Of a stretch of 16,157 nucleotides of DNA, positions 7,702 through 15,558 are shown piece after piece; positions within the stretch are counted from its first letter, which is position 1, and every line of letters begins with the position of its first letter. A program made the translations under genes and the position numbers. The notes below the pieces were generated by a model. The model did no database searches and was not told the DNA's origin. It saw only the letters and a list, made by a program, of their open reading frames with translations. The DNA comes from Litorimonas sp964425355 (lineage in GTDB: Bacteria > Pseudomonadota > Alphaproteobacteria > Caulobacterales > Maricaulaceae): assembly GCA_964425355.1 (NCBI GenBank), contig CAYRMO010000062.1, positions 1 through 16,157 on the forward strand, in the 5' to 3' direction.

Positions 7702-7792
7702 AGGCGGTAAATTCGATCTTGATGTAGCAGGCTATTATAGCCGTCCCGATGTGTTTACTTTCAACGTTGATAACGCGCCGAAAAACCCGTAA
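7664..7792 (+). pseudogene. Orphan C-terminal reading-frame remnant fused after the broken aminotransferase
   Basis: In the frame one base off from the truncated copy, codons from about 7664 read a sensible protein tail. It contains LNIIKGGKFDLDVAGYYS, then RPDVFTFNVDN, and ends APKNP with TAA at 7790. The amino-acid texture (alternating hydrophobic strand pattern, no rare residues) looks like real coding sequence with no start of its own. I read it as the 3' end of another gene whose 5' part was removed by the deletion that also removed the aminotransferase C terminus. I do not recognise the family. Confidence 0.45.
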
Positions 7793-7824
7793 AGTTTATA
7801 TATAAAAAGAAAGAGAAGGTTATT

Positions 7825-8154
7825 ATGCAAATTCAATCAATACCTATCAAATCTATAACATTTGGCAGTCTATTCAAACTTATATTTTTTGCTGGCTTTT
7901 TCTGTTGGTTCCTATTCGGGCTGATAGGAATAATACTATCTTTGATCGCCCCATCGGCACTTACTGTAAATGACCAGGCTGCCACAGGATTGGGAGACGG
8001 TATAAAGTTCTTTTTTATCTGCATCCTTCTCGGGAGTGTTTTAGCGGCATTCACGAGTGTATTGGGTGCGTTATGTCTCAAATTGGTGAGCAAAATAATC
8101 AACCTAGGCAATCTGAGTCATATAGACGAAGACGCGACATCTACTTTCAACTAG
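7825..8154 (+). CDS. Small two-helix membrane protein of unknown function
   Basis: 109 residues with two long hydrophobic segments (about 14-42 and 60-90). They are separated by a short, mostly polar loop (TVNDQAATGLGDG), and a short acidic tail follows (HIDEDATSTF). ATG at 7825 follows GAGAAGG at good spacing. The arrangement, with both ends probably cytosolic and a Gly-rich turn between helices, matches a group of unnamed small alphaproteobacterial membrane proteins; I cannot name a family. It sits between the broken and intact aminotransferase copies and may have arrived or been exposed in the same rearrangement. No function can be inferred. Confidence 0.7.
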   Translation: MQIQSIPIKSITFGSLFKLIFFAGFFCWFLFGLIGIILSLIAPSALTVNDQAATGLGDGIKFFFICILLGSVLAAFTSVLGALCLKLVSKIINLGNLSHIDEDATSTFN

Positions 8155-8278
8155 GTTAAGCACGGCTCTAAATTAAATTGATCAGTTGAAATTTTCAGAG
8201 TCAGTCATTCTTCTCAAGTAAATATGCATTCGAATAGGTGATAAGGAAGATTACCTAGCATATCTCAGACCGTTCAGA

Positions 8279-8286
8279 CTATACTC
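8279..8286 (+). promoter_or_regulatory. Putative -10 element of the intact aminotransferase gene
   Basis: CTATACTC is the same octamer found upstream of the broken copy, at essentially the same distance from the start codon. It contains TATACT. The sequence between it and the ATG also keeps a shared ATTG-TAAT stretch. No Shine-Dalgarno is visible before ATG 8315, so the leader is short and weak for initiation. Confidence 0.4.
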
Positions 8287-8314
8287 GGATGCGTCGGATT
8301 GGTAATAAAAATTT

Positions 8315-9448
8315 ATGATCCAATCTCAAAAACATCTCTTCGACATTCCAGAACATGTCGCCTATTTTAACAACGCCTATATGTCCCCCCTCATGCATAA
8401 AGTGTCAGAGGCAATGCGAACCGGAATAGCTTTCAAGGCGCAACCCTGGACTTATAGTTCGGATCAGTTTTTTACTTATGCCGAAGGCGCGCGGGATTTA
8501 GCAGGACAGGTTTTCGGCGGACCGTCCCAGAATATCGCGATTATTCCATCTGTTAGCTATGGCATTCAACTCGCTGCGAATAATTTACCTGTCTCAAAAG
8601 GACAGACCATAATCGCACTTCAAGATCAGTTTCCGTCCAATATTTATCCATGGATGGAGAAGGCTAAGCAAACAGGCGGAGACTTACGCTTGCTTGATAT
8701 TCCGAATGATCAGGATTGGACCTGTCGGGTACTGGGGGCGATAGACAATGATACAGCCATTGTCGCCATTCCACATACACATTGGTCAAGCGGGGCCACG
8801 ATTGATCTGGTTAAAGTTAGAGACGCTCTGGATAGTGTAGGCGGCGCCCTCGTTCTTGACCTAACGCAATCTTTGGGCGCGCAGCCCTTTGACGCCAGTC
8901 AAGTCAGACCCGACTTTGCGATATGTGCGACCTATAAATGGTTGATGGGGCCCTATTCGCTGGGCTTTGCCTATATTGATCCGCGCTGGCATGATGGACA
9001 TCCCCTCGAGCATAATTGGATCAATCGTAAAGGCTCGGAAGACTTTGCTGGGCTAACCCAATACCGCGATGATTTTCAAAACGGGGCGCGACGATTTGAT
9101 ATGGGTGAGAAGTCTAATCCCGCGCAACTCCTTGGCGCGAGTGCGGCCTTTGAACAAATTCTGGACTGGGGCATTCAAAATATCTCGACCACGCTTGCCA
9201 AAAAGACAGACCGCATTGAAACGGCGCTTAAAGCTGTGGGGTTTACCGCCCCTGTGCGACACCTTCGCGCCGATCACTATCTCGGCCTGTCACACCCAAC
9301 CGCGGATATGTCTGAGCTATTGTCATATCTAAAGGCGCAAGACATATTTATATCTGCGCGCGGACCAAATTTGCGGATTACGCCACATCTTTATTGTGAT
9401 GACATGGATGAAACGCGACTCATCGAGACCATTTTAAAATTTATGTGA
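8315..9448 (+). CDS. Class V aminotransferase-fold PLP-dependent enzyme
   Basis: 377 residues, the usual length for fold-type I class V enzymes (cysteine desulfurase, kynureninase and isopenicillin N epimerase relatives). Visible features: N-terminal FNNAYMSPL (18-26) typical of the small domain, SVSYGIQLAAN (79-89) at the PLP phosphate-binding position, LDLTQSLGA (181-189) with Asp 182 to the pyridine nitrogen and Gln 185, and ATYKWLMGPYSLG (205-217) with Lys 208 as the PLP Schiff-base lysine. A glycine-rich pocket and RxTPHLY (354-360) near the C terminus complete the fold. No extra cysteine-loop typical of IscS is present, so persulfide chemistry is unlikely. Substrate unknown. A truncated paralogue lies 1.1 kb upstream. 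The histidine kinase gene converges with a 14-base gap. ATG has no clear ribosome binding site. Confidence 0.9.
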   Translation: MIQSQKHLFDIPEHVAYFNNAYMSPLMHKVSEAMRTGIAFKAQPWTYSSDQFFTYAEGARDLAGQVFGGPSQNIAIIPSVSYGIQLAANNLPVSKGQTIIALQDQFPSNIYPWMEKAKQTGGDLRLLDIPNDQDWTCRVLGAIDNDTAIVAIPHTHWSSGATIDLVKVRDALDSVGGALVLDLTQSLGAQPFDASQVRPDFAICATYKWLMGPYSLGFAYIDPRWHDGHPLEHNWINRKGSEDFAGLTQYRDDFQNGARRFDMGEKSNPAQLLGASAAFEQILDWGIQNISTTLAKKTDRIETALKAVGFTAPVRHLRADHYLGLSHPTADMSELLSYLKAQDIFISARGPNLRITPHLYCDDMDETRLIETILKFM

Positions 9449-9462
9449 GTCGTAAAAAGGTT

Positions 9463-11097
9463 TTAAGCAGAAAGTTGCTTTAGCAATAAATCCGTGACGT
9501 CTTTACCCGTTTCGAGCGATTGAACTTCGGCGGGCAAGACTATCCTTACAACAGTTCCTTTTCCCAGTTTTGACGCGATCGAGATTTTGCCCTGATGCAT
9601 TTCAACGAGTTTCTTTGCGACGGCCAATCCAAGCCCTGCCCCATCATAGGACGTTGTTGACGTATTATCGACCTTATAGAATGGCGTCATAAGGTTTTTC
9701 AAATCATCTTGAGCAATACCAATACCTGTATCTGTAATATCAATGACAACACCCGGAGCCGCATGATTTGCCTCGGCTGCATAGGCCTTAATTTTAATAA
9801 ACCCACCCTTTTTATTATATGTCGTCGCATTGCAAAGCACGGTTTTTAGAACTCGGCTCAATCTGTCTTTATTAGCATTTAGTGTGAAATCTTTTTCGGG
9901 TTTAGACCAAATGATTGATACGTTTTTGTCGTTGCAATCCGCCTTAACATGCTCAAGTGACATATCTATCAAGCTAATTAGGGAAACCGGTTCAAACCTC
10001 TCACGTGCGTGTGACAGCTCAACATCGCCTGAAATCGTCAATATATTTTCGATCAGTTTCAATAGATCATACCCGCTATTAAGGGCATGCTGACTTATGT
10101 CGGCATATTCTTTATTTTCGATAGGCCCGAGCCTTTGCTTGGCGATGATTTCAGAAAATCCGATTATGGCATTGAGCGGCGTTCTAAATTCATGACTAAT
10201 AGAGGCGAGAAACCGAGACTTGGCTTCACTTGATTTTTCAGCTTTTTCTTTCGCAGCTTGTAGTTCTGAGGTTCTATGTCTAACTTTGGACTCAAGCTCT
10301 TGATTTGCCACCCTCAAAGCCTCTTCCGCCATTTTTTGATGGGAAATATCTTTTAAAAAGCCAAGATATTCAGTCGAGTTATTACTGGTCGAAATCGGTT
10401 CAGCCTTTTCAAGAACATAGACGATGACGCCATTGGGTTTTTGAATTCTATATTCGATTTCATAGCCCTCATTGGACGCTCCATTCATACAATCCAGGAC
10501 CGGTTGAAAGACATGTTTGTCTTCCTCGACAACATAGTCTTTAAGCCGATTTGGAAAGGCTTTGAATGTGTCTGTCGGCGAAACCCCCAAAAACTCAGCT
10601 AAATGTTCAGAACATGAAATCAGTGCATTTGTCTCAGCGTTCCACCGCCAACTACAGAGTTTTGCAAGTTTTTCAGCTTGCTGAAGCGTTTGTTCCGCGA
10701 TGCTCTTATCTGTAACCTCAAAGGCAAAACACCCTAAACCAATCGTGGTGCCCGTCTCGTCTTTGACAGCAAAACGCTGCTCTTCATGCATCTCTAACGT
10801 CCCTGACGCGTCACACGGAATGACCCGTTCTAAATATTCGTCATGCATGACTTGCTGATCAAGTTTTTGGATGCGTTTAAATCGGTCTTCCTCAAACAAC
10901 TCCCTTAAAGGGGTGTTTTCGAGGACAAACTTCTCTTTTTGCATCGTTCTCGCAAAATGCGGGTTCACATAGGTATAATTCGAATCCGCATTTTTGAACC
11001 AGAAATCAAAATTACTATTTTGATCAATCGCGCGAAACCAAGCCTCATAAAGCGCGACTCTCTCTCGCAAAATTGCGATTTCGTCCTGTTCTTCCAT
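9463..11097 (-). CDS. Soluble PAS-domain sensor histidine kinase
   Basis: About 544 residues from ATG 11097 (numbers below count from an upstream TTG at 11130, giving 555). It holds two PAS-type sensory regions (about 30-145, with FWFKNADSNYTYVNPHF, and 155-262, with WRWNAETNAL and EYLGFLKDIS). A coiled-coil linker (264-305) follows, then a HisKA dimerisation domain with the phospho-acceptor His 313 in SISHEFRTPLN. The ATPase domain has an N box around Asn 434 (VLCNATTYN), G1 DTGIGI (467-472) and G2 GAGLGLA (497-503). No membrane helix or signal peptide is present, so it senses an internal cue, perhaps redox, small ligand or light. No response regulator is adjacent, making it an orphan kinase. 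Neither start has a strong Shine-Dalgarno. Confidence 0.9.
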   Translation of the reverse strand: MEEQDEIAILRERVALYEAWFRAIDQNSNFDFWFKNADSNYTYVNPHFARTMQKEKFVLENTPLRELFEEDRFKRIQKLDQQVMHDEYLERVIPCDASGTLEMHEEQRFAVKDETGTTIGLGCFAFEVTDKSIAEQTLQQAEKLAKLCSWRWNAETNALISCSEHLAEFLGVSPTDTFKAFPNRLKDYVVEEDKHVFQPVLDCMNGASNEGYEIEYRIQKPNGVIVYVLEKAEPISTSNNSTEYLGFLKDISHQKMAEEALRVANQELESKVRHRTSELQAAKEKAEKSSEAKSRFLASISHEFRTPLNAIIGFSEIIAKQRLGPIENKEYADISQHALNSGYDLLKLIENILTISGDVELSHARERFEPVSLISLIDMSLEHVKADCNDKNVSIIWSKPEKDFTLNANKDRLSRVLKTVLCNATTYNKKGGFIKIKAYAAEANHAAPGVVIDITDTGIGIAQDDLKNLMTPFYKVDNTSTTSYDGAGLGLAVAKKLVEMHQGKISIASKLGKGTVVRIVLPAEVQSLETGKDVTDLLLKQLSA

Positions 11098-11247
11098 GGC
11101 AGATGACAACTTGTTGTCCAAGATATCCAATCCCTAAATAAACCCGATTCCCCACAGAGAGTTTCAAGATAAGACCAAATGGTTTAAAAAGCGTTCGAAA
11201 CGACTTAAATTATCCATAAAAAACAGGTCGTTAAATCTATCTGAAGC

Positions 11248-11604
11248 CTAATCCTGCCAAAAGCCAAATTGATTGCCGCCATGAAATAGAATTGAAAATC
11301 GACCTTGGCCGGGGATTTCCAGAACGGGATGGGCAAGTTCAGCCCCAGCCTCAATCGCTTTTTGCGTCGCCTGTTCGATATCATCTGTGGCGTAATATGG
11401 GCGGGTGACAGGAGCTTCCGCGTCATGCATTGGGGCTCTCACACCAATCTGACCGCCTGCCGCCATCAGCGCAACCCGCGCTTCGCCCAATTCGGCAATG
11501 GGGGCCGAAAAAGACATGCCTAATGCGGCTTCAAATATCGCAACTTGTCCAGAAACATCATTTGACACAATTTCAAGATATCTTATTTTTGTATGATCAA
11601 CCAT
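11248..11604 (-). CDS. VOC-superfamily (glyoxalase-like) protein
   Basis: 118 residues, a single vicinal-oxygen-chelate module. The N-terminal half starts with the IRYLEIVSNDV pattern (strand, then helix with FEAALGM) and the C-terminal half ends FSILFHGGNQFGFWQD, matching the VOC strand that normally ends in an N-x-FG-x-W motif. This is typical of one-domain homologues that dimerise to form a metal site. Candidate ligands are Glu 11 and the late polar residues, but I cannot fix the metal. Many such genes have no known substrate and are described only as putative glyoxalase or bleomycin-resistance-like. It lies 88 bases downstream of the alpha/beta hydrolase on the same strand and 117 bases before the kinase. 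Confidence 0.82.
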   Translation of the reverse strand: MVDHTKIRYLEIVSNDVSGQVAIFEAALGMSFSAPIAELGEARVALMAAGGQIGVRAPMHDAEAPVTRPYYATDDIEQATQKAIEAGAELAHPVLEIPGQGRFSILFHGGNQFGFWQD

Positions 11605-11692
11605 TCGGTAAAATTATCCGGCCTTTGACAAATTTGCAATCTATATCACAAATATAGCAAAATATCTCAGGTCGTGCCAGCTATAGCAAAGC

Positions 11693-12337
11693 TCAAACGG
11701 CTTCAAATTGCCCGTCTCTCAAATAGGTTAAAACAGCCTTGGCCACAGATTTCGAAAACAACATCATTGTGTGACTTTCATCTATTACGCAATGATCGGT
11801 TACCTCATGGGACATGGTTTCTTCTAATCTCACCACACCGTCTGAAAACTCCGCAAAATCATCATCTTTAAGGCCCAATATGACATTGCCGATGCCAACG
11901 CCTCTTTTGCCCGCAACCATTGCCAAAGGCCTGCCCTGTGGCCAATTGGGCGCACCGCCCAATAGGGCATTTTCGACGGCGCGCCCTAAAACTAAACGCG
12001 ATGCATCATTTTCATTAAGCGTTTTAGCGATTTCACTTCCATTTATCGGTGTCGCGAGCATAATCACCTTATCAATGGCCGGTTGCGAGTAATGATGCAT
12101 GAAATGTTTCAGTACAAGCCCGCCAAGACTATGTCCGACCAAGTGAATTTGGTCCGCGTCGATATCTTCTATGAAGTCATTTAGCTTTGCGGCATTTTCC
12201 TCAGGCGAGCGTGTCACGGAGCGATAATCAAAATAATGGACTTTATATCCGTGCTTTCTAACGCGCGAAGCCAGTTGAACGAATGAAGCACGTGAACTCC
12301 AAATCCCGTGGATAAAGATGATGTGTTCTGAACTCAA
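11693..12337 (-). CDS. Alpha/beta hydrolase
   Basis: 214 residues. The fold markers are clear: FIHGIW (8-13) forms the oxyanion loop, LVGHSLGG (66-73) is the nucleophile elbow with Ser 70, an acid is likely Asp 166 in SDGVVRLEE, and His 189 in ESHTMML fits the catalytic base. The HG...SLGG...DGVV...H order resembles small lipase/esterase and PGAP1-like hydrolases. No signal peptide, so likely cytosolic, acting on an ester or acyl substrate that cannot be named. The start is TTG at 12337, chosen because GAGGA lies nine bases upstream and no ATG precedes the essential HG motif. It is preceded by a strong stem-loop in its leader. Confidence 0.88.
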   Translation of the reverse strand: MSSEHIIFIHGIWSSRASFVQLASRVRKHGYKVHYFDYRSVTRSPEENAAKLNDFIEDIDADQIHLVGHSLGGLVLKHFMHHYSQPAIDKVIMLATPINGSEIAKTLNENDASRLVLGRAVENALLGGAPNWPQGRPLAMVAGKRGVGIGNVILGLKDDDFAEFSDGVVRLEETMSHEVTDHCVIDESHTMMLFSKSVAKAVLTYLRDGQFEAV

Positions 12338-12357
12338 TTCTGATCGTCCTCAAATAT

Positions 12358-12381
12358 AGGGTTTCGCCAAGCGATAACCCT
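12358..12381 (-). other. Stem-loop in the leader between the AraC-type and alpha/beta hydrolase genes
   Basis: On the plus strand AGGGTTTCGC (12358-12367), loop CAA, then GCGA-T-AACCCT (12371-12381). This gives a ten-pair stem with one bulged base. It lies 44 bases beyond the AraC stop codon and 20 bases before the hydrolase TTG. The tail on the minus strand is ATATTTGAGG, not a solid T-run, so it is at best a weak terminator. It could equally be a leader attenuator or an RNA-processing site separating the two genes. Confidence 0.5.
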
Positions 12382-12424
12382 TAAGAGCTAGGGTCTTAAA
12401 TAGGTATATTCAAGATGTGACGTG

Positions 12425-13474
12425 CTATTTGTCTTCGTGCTTTAAAGTCGATTGCCAATCTAATTTGGATTTAAACTCGGAGGGCGTTTGGGCAAACCAT
12501 CGATGAAAAGCCTGAATAAACGTCTCCTGACTGGAATAATCTAGCTGCACTGCAATCTCATTGAGTGTCATTTCGGTTTCACTCAGGATACGCACAGCCA
12601 TTGATTTTCTGCACGCATCATAAATGTTAGAAAAACTTGTCCCTTCAGCGGCTAATAGTCTTTGTAGTTTTTTTGGGCTCACACCGAGTAATGTCGCAAT
12701 TTGGGGCTGACTAATATTTCTAACGCCTAACAATTCTGGAATAAGGCTCGCCACTTCTACAGATATTGAATTTTGCTGAGTTGAACCCCGCTTTATCTGA
12801 TAATTGAGAAAAGATTTTAACCCACGGCCAATCAGACCAGAAGAACTTGATGTCTTTCTCTCCAAATATTTAACATCTACGACCATACTATTTTTAGGCG
12901 CTTCAAACATAAGAGGCCCGCGATAAGCGTCTTCATAAATAACGTCCTTTGGATTGCCACTATGTTCAAATGAAACGTGTTCAAGCCTAACATCCGGCAT
13001 AACTCGAATGCCAATTTGAGCAACCGCCGCAAAATGATGCTGAAGATATTGGCGACAAGGCCGTGCAAGCGGGTTAACGCTACATTCAAGATGCATATGG
13101 TTTGCCTCAATGTCTTCGACCACCTTAAAGTCGAATCCATTCCCAAAGCTCTGAAGAATATTTAGTGCAAAGTCTATAAAGTCCCTCCACGTGGCGACAC
13201 GGCTGGCTAGATAAATCACAGGGCCAAAGTAACGAAAATCGTCTGGCTGTGCCTTAGCCCAATTTATTCCAAAATAAGGATCTTCTAGCTCTTTTGACAG
13301 GATTTCAAACAATTCACACATCGCATTGAAAGACGTGTAGCGCAATCCAGGACCAGGCTGTAAATCTATGTTGAGCTCTTGCAGAATAGGTCGAATATCA
13401 ACACCTCTATCTTTGCAATAAGATATAAGGAGGTCTGAGGTTAAATTCCTCGTATAAAGATGTTTTGACGACAT
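12425..13474 (-). CDS. AraC-family transcriptional regulator with Arabinose_bd N-terminal domain
   Basis: 349 residues from ATG 13474. The N-terminal half (to about residue 190) fits the PF12625 Arabinose_bd domain that precedes many AraC-type regulators of this class, including YFGPVIYLASRVATWRDF and the LRYTSFNAMCELFEIL block. The C terminus has two helix-turn-helix units: QIATLLGVSPKKLQRLL (first) and LNEIAVQLDYSSQETFIQAF plus FAQTPSEFKSK (second), the classical AraC/XylS signature. An in-frame GTG at 13513 would add 13 basic residues. I prefer the ATG because the extension is not family-like, though its ribosome site is only purine-rich. Members often control lipid, amino acid or catabolic genes; the neighbouring hydrolase is a plausible target, by inference. 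It follows PhoX by ~150 bases. Confidence 0.88.
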   Translation of the reverse strand: MSSKHLYTRNLTSDLLISYCKDRGVDIRPILQELNIDLQPGPGLRYTSFNAMCELFEILSKELEDPYFGINWAKAQPDDFRYFGPVIYLASRVATWRDFIDFALNILQSFGNGFDFKVVEDIEANHMHLECSVNPLARPCRQYLQHHFAAVAQIGIRVMPDVRLEHVSFEHSGNPKDVIYEDAYRGPLMFEAPKNSMVVDVKYLERKTSSSSGLIGRGLKSFLNYQIKRGSTQQNSISVEVASLIPELLGVRNISQPQIATLLGVSPKKLQRLLAAEGTSFSNIYDACRKSMAVRILSETEMTLNEIAVQLDYSSQETFIQAFHRWFAQTPSEFKSKLDWQSTLKHEDK

Positions 13475-13620
13475 GAACGTTCTTTTTTTCTTTCGCGCTT
13501 CAAGCGACGTCACCTCTAGAATGTAAAGTTACTCTTGTCCAAAAATATGAGTTTGGAAAAATAATTAGAAAGTTTTTGGTTTCAGAGATGAAATTTTGAG
13601 CGTTTTTTTAAAGAAATAAT

Positions 13621-15522
13621 TTACCCACTCCCAATCTTCATTCCATTTATACTTCGAATTGACATCACAGCTGGTCTAGGCGGCATTCCCGCTTTAAAAT
13701 CTGGCCAACGCGTCGTCGGGTTTTCGAAAGATGCGTCATCCCCGTCACCCGGATGTTGGACAGCAATAAATAGGGTTTTTCCGTCTTCCGTAAAACGCGG
13801 GCCGCAAAGCTCTGCATCTATTGGTACGCGAAAAAACGCTCGCCCTGTTCCTCGCGCAGCACCGTCCGTATCCAGCGCCCAAAGACCATCGGCGGCTCCG
13901 GTTCTATCATTTCCATCTGTTGCGATCCAAACCCGCCCATCCGCATCGACCGCACAATTATCTGGTGAGCCAAACCATCCATTTTCAGATGTGCTCGGAT
14001 TCCATGTTGTACTCACATCCTTTGGATCTCCACATCGCACAATTATATCCCATTCCGAAACTGTCGATGTAAAGTCACCATTGGGCTCAGTTATTTCGAT
14101 AATATGGCCTGAAACATTCTTGGCCCGGGGATTGGCCGGGTTCTCATCCCCGGCTTCGCGGCGGGAATTATTCGTCAGCATAACCCAAACCCGACCTGTC
14201 TTTGGGTCAGGCTCGACATCTTCGGGACGATCCATGGGTGTTGCCCCCAGAAGATCCGCAGCGCGCCGCGCCTCGATCAACACATCGGCCTGAGATTGAA
14301 AGCCATTTTTTGGTGTCAAAGGTCCCTGCCCATGAATAAGTGGCATCCAGTCCAGAACGCCTTTTTCAAAAAACTTAGCAACATATAGAATTCCACCATC
14401 CAAAAGGTCAGAATTAGCTGTCGGATCCGTCAAATCGACTTTGTCATTGGAAACAAATTTATAGAGATAATCAAAACGCTGATCGTCTCCCATATAGATC
14501 ACAAGACGCCCGTCTGGCGCGATGACGGTCTCAGCCCCTTCATGTTTGAACCGTCCCAAAGCCGTCCGTTTTTTGGGACGAGATGTCGGATCCATCGGAT
14601 CGACTTCGACGATCCACCCATAGCGATTGGGTTCATTGGGCGTTTTAGAAATATCAAAGCGATCAAAATGCAGGCCCCACTCATACCAGCCGGCAGGAAC
14701 ACCATAGCGTTTGTGGTTTTCTGATTCGGGGTGCCCAGTGGGTAAGTCCCCGATAAAATAGGCATTGAAATTTTCTTCGGCCATTAGATAGGTGCCCCAG
14801 GGCGTAATGCCGCCTGCGCAATTATTGAGGGTGCCCGCAACTATAGTGCCTGTTGGATCCTTGGGCGTCTGTAGGCGCTTATGTCCCGATGCCGGGCCGG
14901 TCACCTCCATAGGCGTTGTATCGCCAGTGATCCGCCTATTATATGTCGATCCAATCACGGGGCGCCATTGCCCATCAGTATTCTGCACGATTTCCAAGAT
15001 AGACCCACCATGGGCGGCAAGTTCAATAAGGCACTGTTCCTTTGTAGGCACCTCATCCTTGACAATTCCAGGCAACATTAGGTTTCTAATCGTATATTCA
15101 TGGTTGACACATAGAAGCCCGCGCCCGTCTGAAAGCGGCACAAATCCAATAAAATCATTATTATACCCGAATTGCTTGCGCTGGGCCTCCGCCGTTTGCG
15201 CATAGGGATCAAATTCCGGACTATCGTCAAAAAGTGGATCACCCCAGCGTATCAGAATATCAGCCTGGTGGCCTTCCGCCACATGGTGGGTTTCATCCAT
15301 CCCACGCGAAATTTCCTTGAAATTGAAAGCAGAGTCAGCTGGCTGATTAGAGTTTCTTTCCGATTTGGGTTGGCAGGCCGTCACGGCAAGACCATAAGCC
15401 CCCGCTAATCCACCCAACACACCACGCCGTGTTAAGCGCACATCAATAAGGGAGGAGAGACGCCGGGACACATCTTTCGCGACCGGATTTGAATATTGGT
15501 TTTCAGACTCATCAATAGACAT
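13621..15522 (-). CDS. phoX: PhoX-type alkaline phosphatase (DUF839), Tat-exported
   Basis: 633 residues, normal for PhoX. A twin-arginine signal is at the N terminus (TRRGVLGG, Arg 32-33), ending in VTAC with Cys 50, which also fits a lipobox. PhoX-like motifs follow: LCVNHEYT (137-144), NNCAGGITPWGTYLMAEEN (233-251, with the iron-ligand-type Cys 235 and following glutamates), RFKHEGAE (324-331), RPEDVEPDP (432-440) and GSPDNCAVDADGR near the C terminus. Family members use iron and calcium to cleave phosphomonoesters outside the cytoplasm for phosphate acquisition. Tat export fits cofactor loading before export. The start is ATG; no strong Shine-Dalgarno or Pho box is visible in the 36 bases upstream, so it may be read through from the Lrp-type gene. 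The PhoX/DUF839 assignment is firm; the exact substrate is inferred. Confidence 0.92.
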   Translation of the reverse strand: MSIDESENQYSNPVAKDVSRRLSSLIDVRLTRRGVLGGLAGAYGLAVTACQPKSERNSNQPADSAFNFKEISRGMDETHHVAEGHQADILIRWGDPLFDDSPEFDPYAQTAEAQRKQFGYNNDFIGFVPLSDGRGLLCVNHEYTIRNLMLPGIVKDEVPTKEQCLIELAAHGGSILEIVQNTDGQWRPVIGSTYNRRITGDTTPMEVTGPASGHKRLQTPKDPTGTIVAGTLNNCAGGITPWGTYLMAEENFNAYFIGDLPTGHPESENHKRYGVPAGWYEWGLHFDRFDISKTPNEPNRYGWIVEVDPMDPTSRPKKRTALGRFKHEGAETVIAPDGRLVIYMGDDQRFDYLYKFVSNDKVDLTDPTANSDLLDGGILYVAKFFEKGVLDWMPLIHGQGPLTPKNGFQSQADVLIEARRAADLLGATPMDRPEDVEPDPKTGRVWVMLTNNSRREAGDENPANPRAKNVSGHIIEITEPNGDFTSTVSEWDIIVRCGDPKDVSTTWNPSTSENGWFGSPDNCAVDADGRVWIATDGNDRTGAADGLWALDTDGAARGTGRAFFRVPIDAELCGPRFTEDGKTLFIAVQHPGDGDDASFENPTTRWPDFKAGMPPRPAVMSIRSINGMKIGSG

Positions 15523-15558
15523 GATTAGTTTTTACTCAAATGATAGCAGATGAATAGC

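Noticed and set aside
9449..9462. Possible terminator between the convergent aminotransferase and histidine kinase genes
   Set aside because: The gap is only 14 bases and holds no stem-loop.
11199..11232. Inverted repeat AACGAC ... GTCGTT downstream of the VOC gene
   Set aside because: Six-base arms with a 22-base loop would be unstable and no T-run follows, so I do not call a terminator.
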